Source: Nocardiopsis flavescens
GTDB taxonomy: Bacteria > Actinomycetota > Actinomycetes > Streptosporangiales > Streptosporangiaceae
Direction of reading: 5' to 3'
Length of the DNA stretch: 64,000 nt
NCBI RefSeq assembly: GCF_900141985.1
Contig: NZ_FQZK01000004.1
Location: forward strand, 1 to 64,000
The translations under genes were made by a program, and so were the position numbers. Under the pieces are notes generated by a model, which did no database searches, was not told the origin of the DNA, and saw only the letters and a list, made by a program, of their open reading frames with translations. Positions 16,433-25,271 of this stretch are shown here, piece after piece (the first letter of the stretch is position 1; every line of letters starts with the position of its first letter).

Positions 16433-18703
16433 GTGAGTCAATCCGCTCCCGAAGCACGGTCGTCCGAACAGGAGGCCCTGGCGGCCGAGCAGGCCAGGGT
16501 CACCGCGATGTACGGGCGGTTGGACGAACTGCGCACCCGCACCGAGACACGGCTCTCCGACGCCCGGCTCCAGGACCGCACCGGGTACGCCGCCCTGGTG
16601 GAGCGCGAGACCCGCGCCTTCGAGCACGCCCGCGAACGCGCCCGGCTGGGCGCCGTCGAGGAGGGCCTGTGCTTCGGCCGGATCGACCTGTCCCACGACG
16701 ACGGCCCCGAGGCCCGCTACATCGGGCGCATCGGCCTGCGCGACAGCGAGTACGAGACCATCCTCGTGGACTGGCGGGCCCCGGCCGCCCGCCCCTTCTA
16801 CGCCGCCACCCCCGGCGACCCGAACGGGGTGACCCGCCGCCGCCACCTGCGGGTGCGCCGGCGCCGCGTGACCGGCCTGGACGACGAGGTGTTCGACGCC
16901 GACCGGCTCAGCGACACCGACCGCCGCCAGCTCGTCGGCGAGGCCGCCCTGCTCACGGCCCTGCGCGGCGCGCGCACCGGGCGCATGGGCGACATCGTCG
17001 CCACCATCCAGACCGAGCAGGACCGGGTGATCCGGGCACGGCTCGACGGCGTGCTCGTGGTCCAGGGCGGGCCCGGCACCGGGAAGACCGTCGCGGCCCT
17101 GCACCGCGCCGCCTACCTGCTCTACACCCACCGCGACGTCCTGGAGCGGCGCGGCGTCCTGGTCGTGGGGCCCAACCCCGCGTTCCTGCGCTACATCGGC
17201 GACGTCCTGCCCTCCCTGGGCGAGGCCGAGGCGGTCATGCGCACCGTCGGCGGCCTCTTCCCCGGGGTGTCCGCGGTCCGGCACGACCCCTACGAGGTCG
17301 CCGCCCTCAAGGGCGAGACACGTATCGCCGACCTGCTCCGCGCCGCCGTACGGGACCGCCAGCGCACCCCGCGCGAGGCGTTCGGCACCGGCGACCTGCT
17401 GGTGGAGACCGACGCCGGGGTGCTCACCGTGCCCGGGCAGGTGTGCGAGCACGTCGTGCGCACGGCGCGCGGCCTGCGCCTGGCGCACAACGTCGCCCGC
17501 AAGTACACCGTCAACGCGCTCCTGGAGGAGCTGGCCCGCGCCGAGTCCGCGCTGCTGGGCCGCCCGCTTGCGGAGGAGGACGTGCCGTTCGTCGGCGAGC
17601 GCCTGTGGGCCGAGGACCCGGTGCGTGAGGCGCTGGACGCGCTGTGGCCGCACCTGACCCCGGAGCGGCTGCTGCGGGAGCTGTTCGCCGATCCGGAGGC
17701 GCTGGCCCGGGCGGGCCGGCGGGCCGGCCGCTCCCCCGGCGATACCGCCCCGCTGCACCGGGACGGCGGCGGGCCGCGGGACTGGACGGTCCAGGACGTG
17801 CCCCTGCTCGACGAGGCCGCCGAGCTGCTGGGCCGGGACGACTCCGCGTCCCGGGCGGCGGCGCGGCGCGCCGCCGCCGAGCGGGCCGACGAGGAGCGCT
17901 ACGCCCAGGGCGTCCTGGAGTACACCGGCCTGTTCGAGGACGGGATGATGAGCGCCGCCGGGCTGGCCGCCCGCCACCGCGACGACGGTCCCGGCGCCAC
18001 CACGGCCGAACGGGCCGGGGCGGACCGCGAGTGGACCTACGGGCACGTCATCGTCGACGAGGCCCAGGAGCTGTCCCCGATGGCGTGGCGCACGGTGATG
18101 CGGCGGGTGCCCACCCGCTCCCTCACCGTCGTGGGCGACCTCGCGCAGACCGGCAGCGCCGCGGGCGCTTCCTCCTGGACCGGTGCCCTGGAGCCGTACG
18201 CCCCCGGCAAGGTGCACGTGGAGCGGCTGCGGGTGAACTACCGCACGCCGGCGCCGATCATGGCGGTGGCCGCCGACGTGCTGCGCGTCGCCGCCCCGGA
18301 GGAGGAGCCGCCGGAGTCGGTGCGCGAGGACGGCGCCCCGCCGCGCGCCGTCGCGCTACCGGGGGGCCTGGCGGACCTGCCCGCCCTGGTGGAGGCCGAG
18401 CGCGCGCGGGCCGGCGGGGGCAAGGTCGCGGTGATCGCCTCCGAGGGCCGCATCGGCGCGGTGCGGGCCGTGCTGCCGGACGCGGCCGGGGCCGGGGACC
18501 TCGGGCAGGGCGTGGTGGCGCTGACCGCCACCGAGGCCAAGGGGCTGGAGTTCGACTCCGTGGTGGTCGTGGACCCGGACGCGCTGCTGGCCGCGCCGCG
18601 CGGGGCCAACGACCTGTACGTCGCGCTGACCCGCGCCACCCGCGGTCTCACCGTGGCGCACGCCGCCCCGCTCCCGGCGGTGCTGTCCCGCCTGGAGGAG
18701 TGA
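16433..18703 (+). CDS. HelD-like RNA polymerase recycling helicase
   Basis: 756 residues of the HelD family of SF1 ATPases. It has an N-terminal coiled-coil-like segment (residues 10-70), Walker A GGPGTGKTVAALHRAA near residue 212, VIVDEAQELSPMAWR (Walker B), VGDLAQTGS, NYRTPAPI, a TATEAKGLEFDSVVVV motif and YVALTRATRGL at the C terminus. HelD proteins load onto RNA polymerase, push nucleic acid out and recycle stalled enzyme; actinobacterial members can protect against rifamycins. GTG 16433 follows AGAAGGA. The promoter region is unusually AT-rich (16383-16425) with a TTGATATCAA palindrome. No rifamycin-associated element was recognised, so drug induction is uncertain. Confidence 0.87.
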   Translation: MSQSAPEARSSEQEALAAEQARVTAMYGRLDELRTRTETRLSDARLQDRTGYAALVERETRAFEHARERARLGAVEEGLCFGRIDLSHDDGPEARYIGRIGLRDSEYETILVDWRAPAARPFYAATPGDPNGVTRRRHLRVRRRRVTGLDDEVFDADRLSDTDRRQLVGEAALLTALRGARTGRMGDIVATIQTEQDRVIRARLDGVLVVQGGPGTGKTVAALHRAAYLLYTHRDVLERRGVLVVGPNPAFLRYIGDVLPSLGEAEAVMRTVGGLFPGVSAVRHDPYEVAALKGETRIADLLRAAVRDRQRTPREAFGTGDLLVETDAGVLTVPGQVCEHVVRTARGLRLAHNVARKYTVNALLEELARAESALLGRPLAEEDVPFVGERLWAEDPVREALDALWPHLTPERLLRELFADPEALARAGRRAGRSPGDTAPLHRDGGGPRDWTVQDVPLLDEAAELLGRDDSASRAAARRAAAERADEERYAQGVLEYTGLFEDGMMSAAGLAARHRDDGPGATTAERAGADREWTYGHVIVDEAQELSPMAWRTVMRRVPTRSLTVVGDLAQTGSAAGASSWTGALEPYAPGKVHVERLRVNYRTPAPIMAVAADVLRVAAPEEEPPESVREDGAPPRAVALPGGLADLPALVEAERARAGGGKVAVIASEGRIGAVRAVLPDAAGAGDLGQGVVALTATEAKGLEFDSVVVVDPDALLAAPRGANDLYVALTRATRGLTVAHAAPLPAVLSRLEE

Positions 18704-18813
18704 GCCGGGGCCGGCCCGCCCCCGGGCCGCCCGGAGCGGCGCGCGGACGCGGCCGGCGGGGCCGCGGGGCGCGGGCCGGTGGGGCCCGCCGAAGACCGGG
18801 GAGCGGCGCGGTG

Positions 18814-18853
18814 TTGCCCCGGTCACTTCTGTACGTACAATCTGTACGTACAG
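18814..18853 (+). promoter_or_regulatory. Promoter with tandem TGTACGTACA operator of the sugar-acid operon
   Basis: TTGCCC (18814-18819), 16 nt, TACAAT (18836-18841). Two identical palindromes TGTACGTACA lie at 18830-18839 and 18843-18852, centred 13 bases apart and overlapping the -10 box. This is a typical repressor site; the GntR protein encoded at the end of the cluster is the natural candidate. Confidence 0.75.
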
Positions 18854-18903
18854 ACTGCGCCGCGTTGGTCCAGCGTGCGCGCGCCGACACCGAACGGACA
18901 CCC

Positions 18904-19959
18904 ATGAGTAACGAACAGGGGACGCTCGTCCCCCTCTACCGCTCCATGAACCGCATCCCGGGCGGGGCCATGCTGATCCCCCTCGTCCTGGGGTCCGTGC
19001 TGGGCACGTTCGCGCCCGCGGCCCTGGATATCGGGAGCTTCACCACGGCCCTGTTCAAGGACAGCGCCCTGCCCCTCATCGCCCTGCTGATCTTCGCGAC
19101 CGGCACCCAGGTGACGCTGCGCACCGGCGGCCCCGTCCTGGCCATCACCGGCGTGGTGCTGCTGGGCAAGAGCGTCATCCCCGGCCTGCTCATCATCGGC
19201 CTGGCCGCGTTCACCGGCCCCGAGGGCATCCTGGGCGTGTCGATCCTGGCGCTGCTGGCCGCCGCCACCAACGCCAACGGCGGCCTGTGGCTGGCCGTCA
19301 CCGGCCAGTACGGGCGCGCCCGCGACCGCGGCGCCTACATCGCCGCCGCGATCAACGACGGCCCCTTCTTCGCCCTGCTCTTCATCGGGGCCTCGGGGCT
19401 GGGACAGATCCCCGTGCTCACCCTGGTCGCGGCCGTCGTGCCGTTCCTCCTGGGAGTCCTGGTCGGCAACCTCGACGCCCAGTGGCGCGAGGTGCTCAAG
19501 CCGGTGCCCTCCATCGTCATCCCGTTCTTCGCCTTCGCCCTGGGCACCGGGATCAACCTCGCCGACGTCGCCCGGGGCGGCCTGAGCGGGATCCTGCTCG
19601 GCGTGTTCGTCACCGTGTTCACCGGCGGGCTCGTCTACCTCGGCTACCGCCTGCTGCTGCGCCGCGGCAAGGAGTCGGGCATCGGGTTCGCCGCGGGCAC
19701 CGCCTCCGGCAACGCCGTGGCGACCCCCGCCGTGGTCGCCGCCGCCGACCCGTCCTTCGCCTCCTACGTCGGGACCGCCACCACGCAGATCGCGGCGGCC
19801 GTGCTCGTGACCGCGCTCCTGACGCCGCTGGTCACCACCTGGGTCCTCAAGCGGGCGGGGGCCTCCCCCGCCGAGGACGAGCGGGCCGAGGAGGCCGCCG
19901 CCGCACAGGCCGACGCGCCCGCCGCGGAGCGGGGGAACACGAGAGGAGACGCGGAGTGA
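18904..19959 (+). CDS. 2-keto-3-deoxygluconate permease (KdgT) family transporter
   Basis: 351 residues with about ten hydrophobic helices and KdgT-family features: RIPGGAMLIPLVLG at the N terminus, LLAAATNANGGLWLAVTGQYG, an AAAINDGPFFALLFIG block and a late GFAAGTASGNAVATPAVVAA. It is an inner-membrane carrier, expected to import a sugar acid. Next to a DUF1537 kinase and a PdxA-like dehydrogenase the substrate is probably a four-carbon acid such as D-threonate or D-erythronate rather than 2-keto-3-deoxygluconate. The ATG at 18904 lies 51 bases after a double operator. Its stop codon overlaps the next start (GTGA), so the two genes are translationally coupled. The last 35 residues are a charged Ala-rich tail. 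Confidence 0.88.
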   Translation: MSNEQGTLVPLYRSMNRIPGGAMLIPLVLGSVLGTFAPAALDIGSFTTALFKDSALPLIALLIFATGTQVTLRTGGPVLAITGVVLLGKSVIPGLLIIGLAAFTGPEGILGVSILALLAAATNANGGLWLAVTGQYGRARDRGAYIAAAINDGPFFALLFIGASGLGQIPVLTLVAAVVPFLLGVLVGNLDAQWREVLKPVPSIVIPFFAFALGTGINLADVARGGLSGILLGVFVTVFTGGLVYLGYRLLLRRGKESGIGFAAGTASGNAVATPAVVAAADPSFASYVGTATTQIAAAVLVTALLTPLVTTWVLKRAGASPAEDERAEEAAAAQADAPAAERGNTRGDAE

Positions 19960-21167
19960 GCAGCACCGACACCGCCGGACACCGGCCCGCCGTCGCCGTC
20001 CTGGCCGACGACCTGACCGGGGCGGGCGACACCGCCGTGCAGTTCCTGCGCGCGGGGTGGAGCACCGAACTCCAACTGGAGGAGGCCGACTCCGCCGCGC
20101 AGGTCGTCGCCGTCACCACCGACACCCGCCCCCTGCCCGCCGCCGAGGCGGCCCGGGCGGTCGGCGCGGCGACCCGCCGCCTGCGCGCGGCGGGGGTGGG
20201 CCACCTGTACAAGAAGGTCGACTCCACCCTGCGCGGCCCCATCCGGGCCGAGATCGACGCCGTGCTGGCGGAGTGGGCGCCCGGCGCCGTCGCCGTCGTC
20301 TGCCCCGCCTTCCCCGCCGCCGGGCGCACCGTGCGCGACGGCGTGCTGTACGTCGAGGGCGTGCCGGTCCACGAGACCGCCGTGGGCCGCGACCCCGTGA
20401 CCCCGGTGACCGAGAGCCGGATCCCCGTCCTGCTGGACGCCGCGCACGTCCGGCTCGACGGCGCCGACCCCGCCCGCGATGCCGAGGCGCTGAGCGCCGC
20501 CGGGCCGGTCGTGGTCGCCGACGCCGCCACCGACGCCGACCTGGAACGCCTGGCCGCGGCGGTCGCCGCCCTGGGCGACCGGGCGGTGCCCGTCGGCTCC
20601 GCCGGGCTGGCCGTCGCCCTGGCGCGCGCCTGGGCGGCCACCGCCGCCGCGGCGCCCGCCCTGGTCGTGGTCACCTCCCTGCACCGGTCCGCGCGCGGAC
20701 AGGTGGAGACCCTGCTGGCCGACCCGGACACCGCCGTCGAGCAGCCCTCGGCCGCCGACCTCGCCGACGACGGCGCGTGGCGGGCGTGGTCGGAGGCGTT
20801 CCTGGACCGGTTCGACCCGGCCGTCCCGCACACCGCCCTGATCGCGCCCGACGACCGCGGCGCCGGCCTGGACCCCGCCACCGTGGCGTCCATGTTCGCC
20901 GCGACCTCCGCCGAGGCGGCGGCCCGGCACACGCTGTCGGGTTTCGTCGTCACCGGCGGCGACGGGGCCCGCGCGCTGACCCGGCTGCTGGGCGCCCGCG
21001 CCGTCGCGCTCACCGGCGAGGTCGCCCCCGGCATCCCGCTCGGCACCCTGTCGGGCGGCCCGTGGGAGGGCCTGGCCATCGTCACCAAGGCGGGCGGCTT
21101 CGGCACGCCCACCGCGCTCCTGGACGCCGCCGAGGCCGTCCGCACCATGAAAGGCAGGACCGTATGA
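19956..21167 (+). CDS. Four-carbon acid sugar kinase (DUF1537), DtnK/DenK-like
   Basis: 403 residues. The N-terminal sugar-binding domain begins VAVLADDLTGAGDTAVQFLRAG, the DUF1537 hallmark, followed by VTTDTRPL and YKKVDSTLRGP. The C-terminal nucleotide-binding domain has SGFVVTGGDGARALTRLLGA and a GTLSGGPWEGLAIVTKAGGFGTP loop. The family phosphorylates D-threonate or D-erythronate at C4 using ATP. Paired with PdxA2 it is expected to form the first two steps to dihydroxyacetone phosphate. GTG 19956 overlaps the permease stop and has GAGGAGA upstream. D-threonate versus D-erythronate cannot be decided from sequence. Confidence 0.88.
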   Translation: MSSTDTAGHRPAVAVLADDLTGAGDTAVQFLRAGWSTELQLEEADSAAQVVAVTTDTRPLPAAEAARAVGAATRRLRAAGVGHLYKKVDSTLRGPIRAEIDAVLAEWAPGAVAVVCPAFPAAGRTVRDGVLYVEGVPVHETAVGRDPVTPVTESRIPVLLDAAHVRLDGADPARDAEALSAAGPVVVADAATDADLERLAAAVAALGDRAVPVGSAGLAVALARAWAATAAAAPALVVVTSLHRSARGQVETLLADPDTAVEQPSAADLADDGAWRAWSEAFLDRFDPAVPHTALIAPDDRGAGLDPATVASMFAATSAEAAARHTLSGFVVTGGDGARALTRLLGARAVALTGEVAPGIPLGTLSGGPWEGLAIVTKAGGFGTPTALLDAAEAVRTMKGRTV

Positions 21168-22195
21168 CCCGCCCCACCCTCGCGGTGACCCTGGGAGACG
21201 TCGCGGGCATCGGCCCCGAGATCACCGCCAAGGCGCTGCTGCACCACCCCGGGGTGCGCGAGGCCGCGCGGCCCGTGGTCGTCGGTGACGCCGACGCCCT
21301 GCGCAACGCCGTCCGGGCGGTCGGCGCCGATCCGGCCGCCGTCAACGTGGTCGCCACGCCCGCGGACGCCGCCGACGACCCCGCGGTCATCGACATCGTC
21401 CAGACCGGCCCCTCCCTGGGCCACGTCCCGCCCGGCGAGCTGAGCGCCGAGGCCGGGGACGGCGCGGCCCGGTTCGTGATCGAGGCCGTGGACCTGGCCA
21501 GGCGCGGCCTGGTCCAGGGCATCGTCACCCCGCCGCTGAACAAGGCCGCCATGCACCTGGGCGGCCACCGGTGGCCCGGGCACACCGAGCTGCTGGCCCA
21601 CGAGTTCGGGGTGCGCGACTACAGCCTGGTGCTGTCGGCGGAGGGCCTGTCCTTCTTCCACCTGACCACGCACGTGTCGCTGCGCCGGGCCATCGAGGAC
21701 ATCACCCCCGAGCGGACCCTCCAGGTCCTGCGGCTGATGCGCGCCTTCGCCCGCGCCCAGGGCGACGAGGACGAGCCGATCGGCGTGGCTGGCCTCAACC
21801 CGCACGCCGGGGAGAACCGCCTGTTCGGCGACGAGGACGCCGACATCCTCGCGCCCGCGGTGGAACGGGCCCGCGCCGAGGGGATCAACGCCCACGGGCC
21901 GCTGCCGGCCGACGCGCTCATCCCCGCCGCGGTGCGGGGCAAGTGGAAGCTGGTCGCGGTCTGCTACCACGACCAGGGGCACGCGCCCTTCAAGGCGGTC
22001 TACGGCGACGACGGGGTCAACATCACCGCGGGCCTGCCGGTGGTGCGCGTCTCGGTGGACCACGGCACCGCCTTCGACATCGCGGGCCGGGGCATCGCCC
22101 GCGAGGCCAGCCTGGTCCTGGCGCTGCGCCGGGCCGCCGAGCTGGCCCCGGGCTGGGGGCACGTGTGGGCGGCCACCGGGGGGACGGCGTCCTGA
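21164..22195 (+). CDS. pdxA2: PdxA2-type 4-phospho-sugar-acid dehydrogenase
   Basis: 343 residues of the PdxA family (NAD-dependent oxidative decarboxylase). TLGDVAGIGPEITAKAL opens the protein. TPPLNKAAMHLGGHRWPGHTELLA, HLTTHVSLRRAIEDI, GLNPHAGE and CYHDQGHAPFKAV supply the metal-binding histidines and substrate residues. In vitamin B6 synthesis PdxA acts on 4-phosphohydroxy-threonine. Clustering with a DUF1537 kinase, as here, marks the PdxA2 branch that oxidises D-threonate/D-erythronate 4-phosphate to dihydroxyacetone phosphate and CO2. ATG 21164 overlaps the kinase stop (ATGA), giving tight coupling. No other B6 genes are nearby, which supports the catabolic assignment. Confidence 0.9.
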   Translation: MTRPTLAVTLGDVAGIGPEITAKALLHHPGVREAARPVVVGDADALRNAVRAVGADPAAVNVVATPADAADDPAVIDIVQTGPSLGHVPPGELSAEAGDGAARFVIEAVDLARRGLVQGIVTPPLNKAAMHLGGHRWPGHTELLAHEFGVRDYSLVLSAEGLSFFHLTTHVSLRRAIEDITPERTLQVLRLMRAFARAQGDEDEPIGVAGLNPHAGENRLFGDEDADILAPAVERARAEGINAHGPLPADALIPAAVRGKWKLVAVCYHDQGHAPFKAVYGDDGVNITAGLPVVRVSVDHGTAFDIAGRGIAREASLVLALRRAAELAPGWGHVWAATGGTAS

Positions 22196-22399
22196 CCCGC
22201 CCGGCCGTCGCCGGGTCCCCGCGGGCGGACCCGCGGGGACCGGGCGGCGGCCCGTCGGCGTTCGCCGGCCCCTCCCGCGCCCGGGCGCACCGGACCGCCC
22301 GGCCGTCGGGCGGCGGGTACCGGGCGGCGGGCCGCGTGCGGACCGCCCGCGGCCCCGGCTCACCCGCGGCGACTCCCCGCGCCCCGGCCGCGCAGACCC

Positions 22400-22405
22400 T
22401 ACAAT
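22400..22405 (+). promoter_or_regulatory. -10 box for a leaderless gntR transcript
   Basis: TACAAT is followed by exactly 7 bases and ATG at 22413, the usual spacing for leaderless actinobacterial mRNAs. No Shine-Dalgarno sequence is present. Confidence 0.6.
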
Positions 22406-22412
22406 GACCGGC

Positions 22413-23297
22413 ATGCCCGTGGACCGCACCGACACCCGCCCCCTGCACGCCCAGGTGGCGGGGGCCCTGCGCGCCGAGATCGACGACCACGTGATCGCGC
22501 CCGGGGAGACCCTGCCCAGCGAGGCGGCCCTGTGCGAGCGCTTCGGCGTCTCCCGCAGCGTGGTCCGCCAGGCGCTGGCCACCCTGGAGGACGAGGGCAC
22601 GGTGCGCCGCACCCCGGGGCGCGCCCCGGTCGCGGCCGTGCCCACCGAGCACCACCGGCTGGTCCAGCGGGTGGCCGGGCTCTTCGACCAGTTCTCCTCC
22701 GAGGGCCTGCGCCTGTCCACCCGGGTCCTGTCCCTGGAACCGGTGGAGACAGGGACGCCCAACGCCGTCGCCCACCTGGGCACCCGGGGCGGCCTGCTCC
22801 GCCTGGAGCGGCTGCGGTCGGTGGAGGGCGAGCCGCTCTCGTACGTGCGCACGTGGCTGCCGGCGGAGCGCTTCGCGGGGCTGGACCCGGCCTCCCTGGA
22901 GGACGCCTCCCTGCACCGCCTCATGGAGACCCGGTTCCGGGCCGTGCCCAGCGGGGGGCGGCGCCAGATCCGCGCGGTCCCCGCGGACGCGAACTTCGCG
23001 GGGCACCTGGGCGTGGAGGCGGGCTCCCCGCTGCTCCTGCTCGAAGGCGGCGGCTTCGACCAGCACGGCGCCCCGCTGGAGTGGTTCGAGAGCTGGCACC
23101 GGTCGGACCGGGTGGTCTTCGACATCGAGGCCACCGAGGACCGGGACCGGGTGCGCCTGTCCCCCGCGGCCCCGCCGGCCGCGCAGCCCGCCGGGGGCGC
23201 GGGCGCACCCACGCCGGGCGCCGGCGCCCTGGAGCGGGCGCTGCTGCTCGCCGACGAACTGCGCGCCGAACTCGCGCGCGCCCGCGCCGCGGGCTGA
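22413..23297 (+). CDS. GntR/HutC-family repressor of the sugar-acid operon
   Basis: 294 residues. Residues 8-75 are a GntR winged helix: LHAQVAGALRAEIDDHVIAPGETLPSEAALCERFG, then VSRSVVRQALATLEDEG. Residues 95-240 are a UTRA effector-binding domain (LERLRSVEGEPLSYVRTWLP, IRAVPADANFAGHLGVEAGSPLLLLEG, WHRSDRVVF). The C-terminal 55 residues are Ala/Pro-rich. It follows the transporter-kinase-dehydrogenase operon and is the likely reader of the TGTACGTACA pair upstream of that operon. The effector is probably the sugar acid or its phosphate. An ATG at 22404 overlaps the -10 box, so 22413 is favoured as the start. Confidence 0.88.
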   Translation: MPVDRTDTRPLHAQVAGALRAEIDDHVIAPGETLPSEAALCERFGVSRSVVRQALATLEDEGTVRRTPGRAPVAAVPTEHHRLVQRVAGLFDQFSSEGLRLSTRVLSLEPVETGTPNAVAHLGTRGGLLRLERLRSVEGEPLSYVRTWLPAERFAGLDPASLEDASLHRLMETRFRAVPSGGRRQIRAVPADANFAGHLGVEAGSPLLLLEGGGFDQHGAPLEWFESWHRSDRVVFDIEATEDRDRVRLSPAAPPAAQPAGGAGAPTPGAGALERALLLADELRAELARARAAG

Positions 23298-23380
23298 GCC
23301 GGCCGGGACCCCAGGCCCGGCAGGGGCGTCCCGCACCGGACCCGTCCGCCGGGGGCTCCGGGCACGTCGCGGCCCCCGGC

Positions 23381-23425
23381 GCGGGAACGAACGGGGCGGG
23401 AACGAACGGGGTGGGAACGAACGGC
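23381..23425 (+). repeat. Three tandem 15-bp repeats
   Basis: Units GCGGGAACGAACGGG (23381-23395), an identical copy (23396-23410) and GTGGGAACGAACGGC (23411-23425) stand head to tail directly before a terminator hairpin. Short perfect repeats like this often vary in number between strains. Confidence 0.85.
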
Positions 23426-23456
23426 GCGGGCCGGAGCGGAGTCCGCTCCGGCCCGC
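23426..23456. terminator. Bidirectional terminator between gntR and idi
   Basis: A perfect 15-bp inverted repeat (23426-23440 with 23442-23456, one central base) lies between two convergent genes, 10 bases from the idi stop codon. Confidence 0.75.
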
Positions 23457-23466
23457 CGGCCCCGCC

Positions 23467-24078
23467 CTACCAGCCTGCCCCGGGGACCAGGTCCCGCACC
23501 TGCGGGCGGGCGGCGTCCCAGACCGTGGTGAACCACACCGAGAACGGCTCCGCGGCGCGCAGCTCCTCCAGCTCGCCGGGGCCGACCGCCCGGACCTGCG
23601 CCACCTCGTCGGGATCGGGGTCGGACGGCACGTCGAGGCGGCCCACGAAGAGGTGGTTGAACTCGTGCTCCACCAGGCCCGAGGCCGGGTCGGGGTGGCG
23701 GTAGGTCACCGTCCCGGCCTCGCGCAGCAGGGCGGGCGCCGCGCCCAGCTCCTCCCCCACCCGGCGCAGGGCGGCGATGAGCGGCCGCTCCTGCGGGTAG
23801 GGGTGGCCGCAGCAGGTGTTGGACCACACCCCGGGCGAGTGGTACTTGCCCAGGGCGCGGCGCTGGAGCAGCAGGCGGCCGTCCCCGTCCACGAGGAAGA
23901 CGGAGAAGGCGCGGTGCAGGATCCCCGGCGAGCGGTGCGCCGACAGTTTCTCCGCGACCCCGGTGGTGGCCCCGTTCGGGTCCACCAGTTCCAGCAGGAT
24001 CGGGTCCGGCGCCGCTCCGGCGGGGGCCGGGGACGGGGTCGTGTGCTCGGGTGCTGCGGTACTCAGGGAGTGGGACAT
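23467..24078 (-). CDS. idi: Isopentenyl-diphosphate delta-isomerase, type 1
   Basis: 203 residues. Converts isopentenyl diphosphate to dimethylallyl diphosphate. The Nudix-like core has FSVFLVDGDGRLLLQRRALGKYHSPG, the catalytic cysteine in SNTCCGHPYPQE, RRVGEELG and the catalytic glutamate in VEHEFNHLF. ATG 24078 follows GAGGA. It is the last gene of the 2-MIB operon, 161 bases after the methyltransferase gene on the same strand. Its location suggests that it supplies DMAPP for the geranyl diphosphate used by the two enzymes upstream. The N-terminal 30 residues are a Pro/Ala-rich extension absent from the core family. Confidence 0.92.
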   Translation of the reverse strand: MSHSLSTAAPEHTTPSPAPAGAAPDPILLELVDPNGATTGVAEKLSAHRSPGILHRAFSVFLVDGDGRLLLQRRALGKYHSPGVWSNTCCGHPYPQERPLIAALRRVGEELGAAPALLREAGTVTYRHPDPASGLVEHEFNHLFVGRLDVPSDPDPDEVAQVRAVGPGELEELRAAEPFSVWFTTVWDAARPQVRDLVPGAGW

Positions 24079-24239
24079 CGCCGTCCTCGGGCTCGGTGCG
24101 GATGCGGGGGCCGTGCCCGCCGGGCGGGCACGGCGGGCGGTGCGCCGGGGTCCGGGGCGCGGTCCTCCCGGGGCGGCGGGCGCCGCCGGGAGGCGGGGGC
24201 GTGCGGGCCGCGGGTCGGCGGTTCCCCGGCCCGGACGCC

Positions 24240-25121
24240 TCAGATGCGGTCGGCCGCGATCAGCAGGTAGTGGAAGCTGCGCTCGCGGTAGGCCGTCAGG
24301 AAGGGGTCCTCGACGCCGGTGGCGACCGAGGACTGCTCCCGCAGCTCCCAGTAGGGGATGGTCGCGTCGGTCAGGTCCACCACGGAGATGGGGACCAGGC
24401 CGTTGGCCGCCATGGCCTTGAAGTACGCGCTGCGCGGGTGGATGTTGCAGGTGTAGTGCTCGTCGATGCGGCTGACCGCCTTGGAGCGCCCGCCGGTCAC
24501 GTCGTTGTAGCAGCCGGTGATGGTCACGTAGCGGCCGCCGTGCTTGAGCAGGCGGGCGTGCTCGGCGAAGAGCTCGTACAGGTCCACGTACATGGTGGAC
24601 TCGTTGTTCCAGCTGGCGCTGAGCGAGCCGGTCTCGAACCCGGTGTCGAGCATGTTGCGGAAGTGGAAGTTCACCTTGTCGTCCACCCCGCGCTCGCGGG
24701 CCTGGGCGTTGGCGAAGTCCACCTGCTTGCGCGAGATGCTCACGCCGTCCACGCTGCACCCGAACCGGGCGTTGGCCATGAAGCTCGTGCCGCCGCGGCC
24801 GGAGCCGGTGTCCATGATCCGGTCCTGGGGGCCGAGCGGGCCCAGGTGGTCCAGGAGCAGGTCGGCCTGGGCCGTCTCCAGGCGGTGCATCTCCTCGATG
24901 ATGCGCCGGTCACGGGTGTCCTGCGGGCCCTCCAGGACGGAGGGGTCGTAGTCGCCCACGCCGTAGTGGTGGTGGAAGAAGCCGTCGACCTCGCCGAGGC
25001 GGATGTTGACCGGGTCCTGCTCGGCGTTCCAGTAGGCGGCCACCGACTCCTGGTAGGCGGTGCGCAGGACCTTCTCGGGGGTCGAGGGCGCGCTCGACGG
25101 AGCGGGCATGGTGTCGGTCAT
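24240..25121 (-). CDS. Geranyl diphosphate 2-C-methyltransferase
   Basis: 293 residues. SAM-dependent enzyme that methylates geranyl diphosphate at C2, the committed step to 2-methylisoborneol. The class I methyltransferase motif I is IMDTGSGRGGTSFMANARFG near residue 98. ASWNNESTMYVDLYELFAEHARLLKHGGRYVTITG is motif II-IV, and a YTCNIHPRSAYFKAM region carries substrate residues typical of this family. The ATG at 25121 has AGGA upstream. It lies between the 2-MIB synthase gene and idi. The pairing with a 2-MIB synthase makes the assignment firm. Confidence 0.92.
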   Translation of the reverse strand: MTDTMPAPSSAPSTPEKVLRTAYQESVAAYWNAEQDPVNIRLGEVDGFFHHHYGVGDYDPSVLEGPQDTRDRRIIEEMHRLETAQADLLLDHLGPLGPQDRIMDTGSGRGGTSFMANARFGCSVDGVSISRKQVDFANAQARERGVDDKVNFHFRNMLDTGFETGSLSASWNNESTMYVDLYELFAEHARLLKHGGRYVTITGCYNDVTGGRSKAVSRIDEHYTCNIHPRSAYFKAMAANGLVPISVVDLTDATIPYWELREQSSVATGVEDPFLTAYRERSFHYLLIAADRI

Positions 25122-25271
25122 CGGGAGGAACTCCTTGGTCGTCAGGTGCGGGGGCCGGGGCCCCGGCGTGCGTGCGGATGGTGTGCGGGGGGAGTCGGGT
25201 GCCGGCCCTGGGGCACGGCGGCCGGACCCGGCCCGGCCGGCCCTCGGGGGCCGGCCGGGCGGTCCGGAACC

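Noticed and set aside
19847-23827. Minus-strand open frame of over 1300 codons across the sugar-acid operon
   Set aside because: Arg/Ser/Pro-rich shadow of coupled plus-strand genes with clear families.
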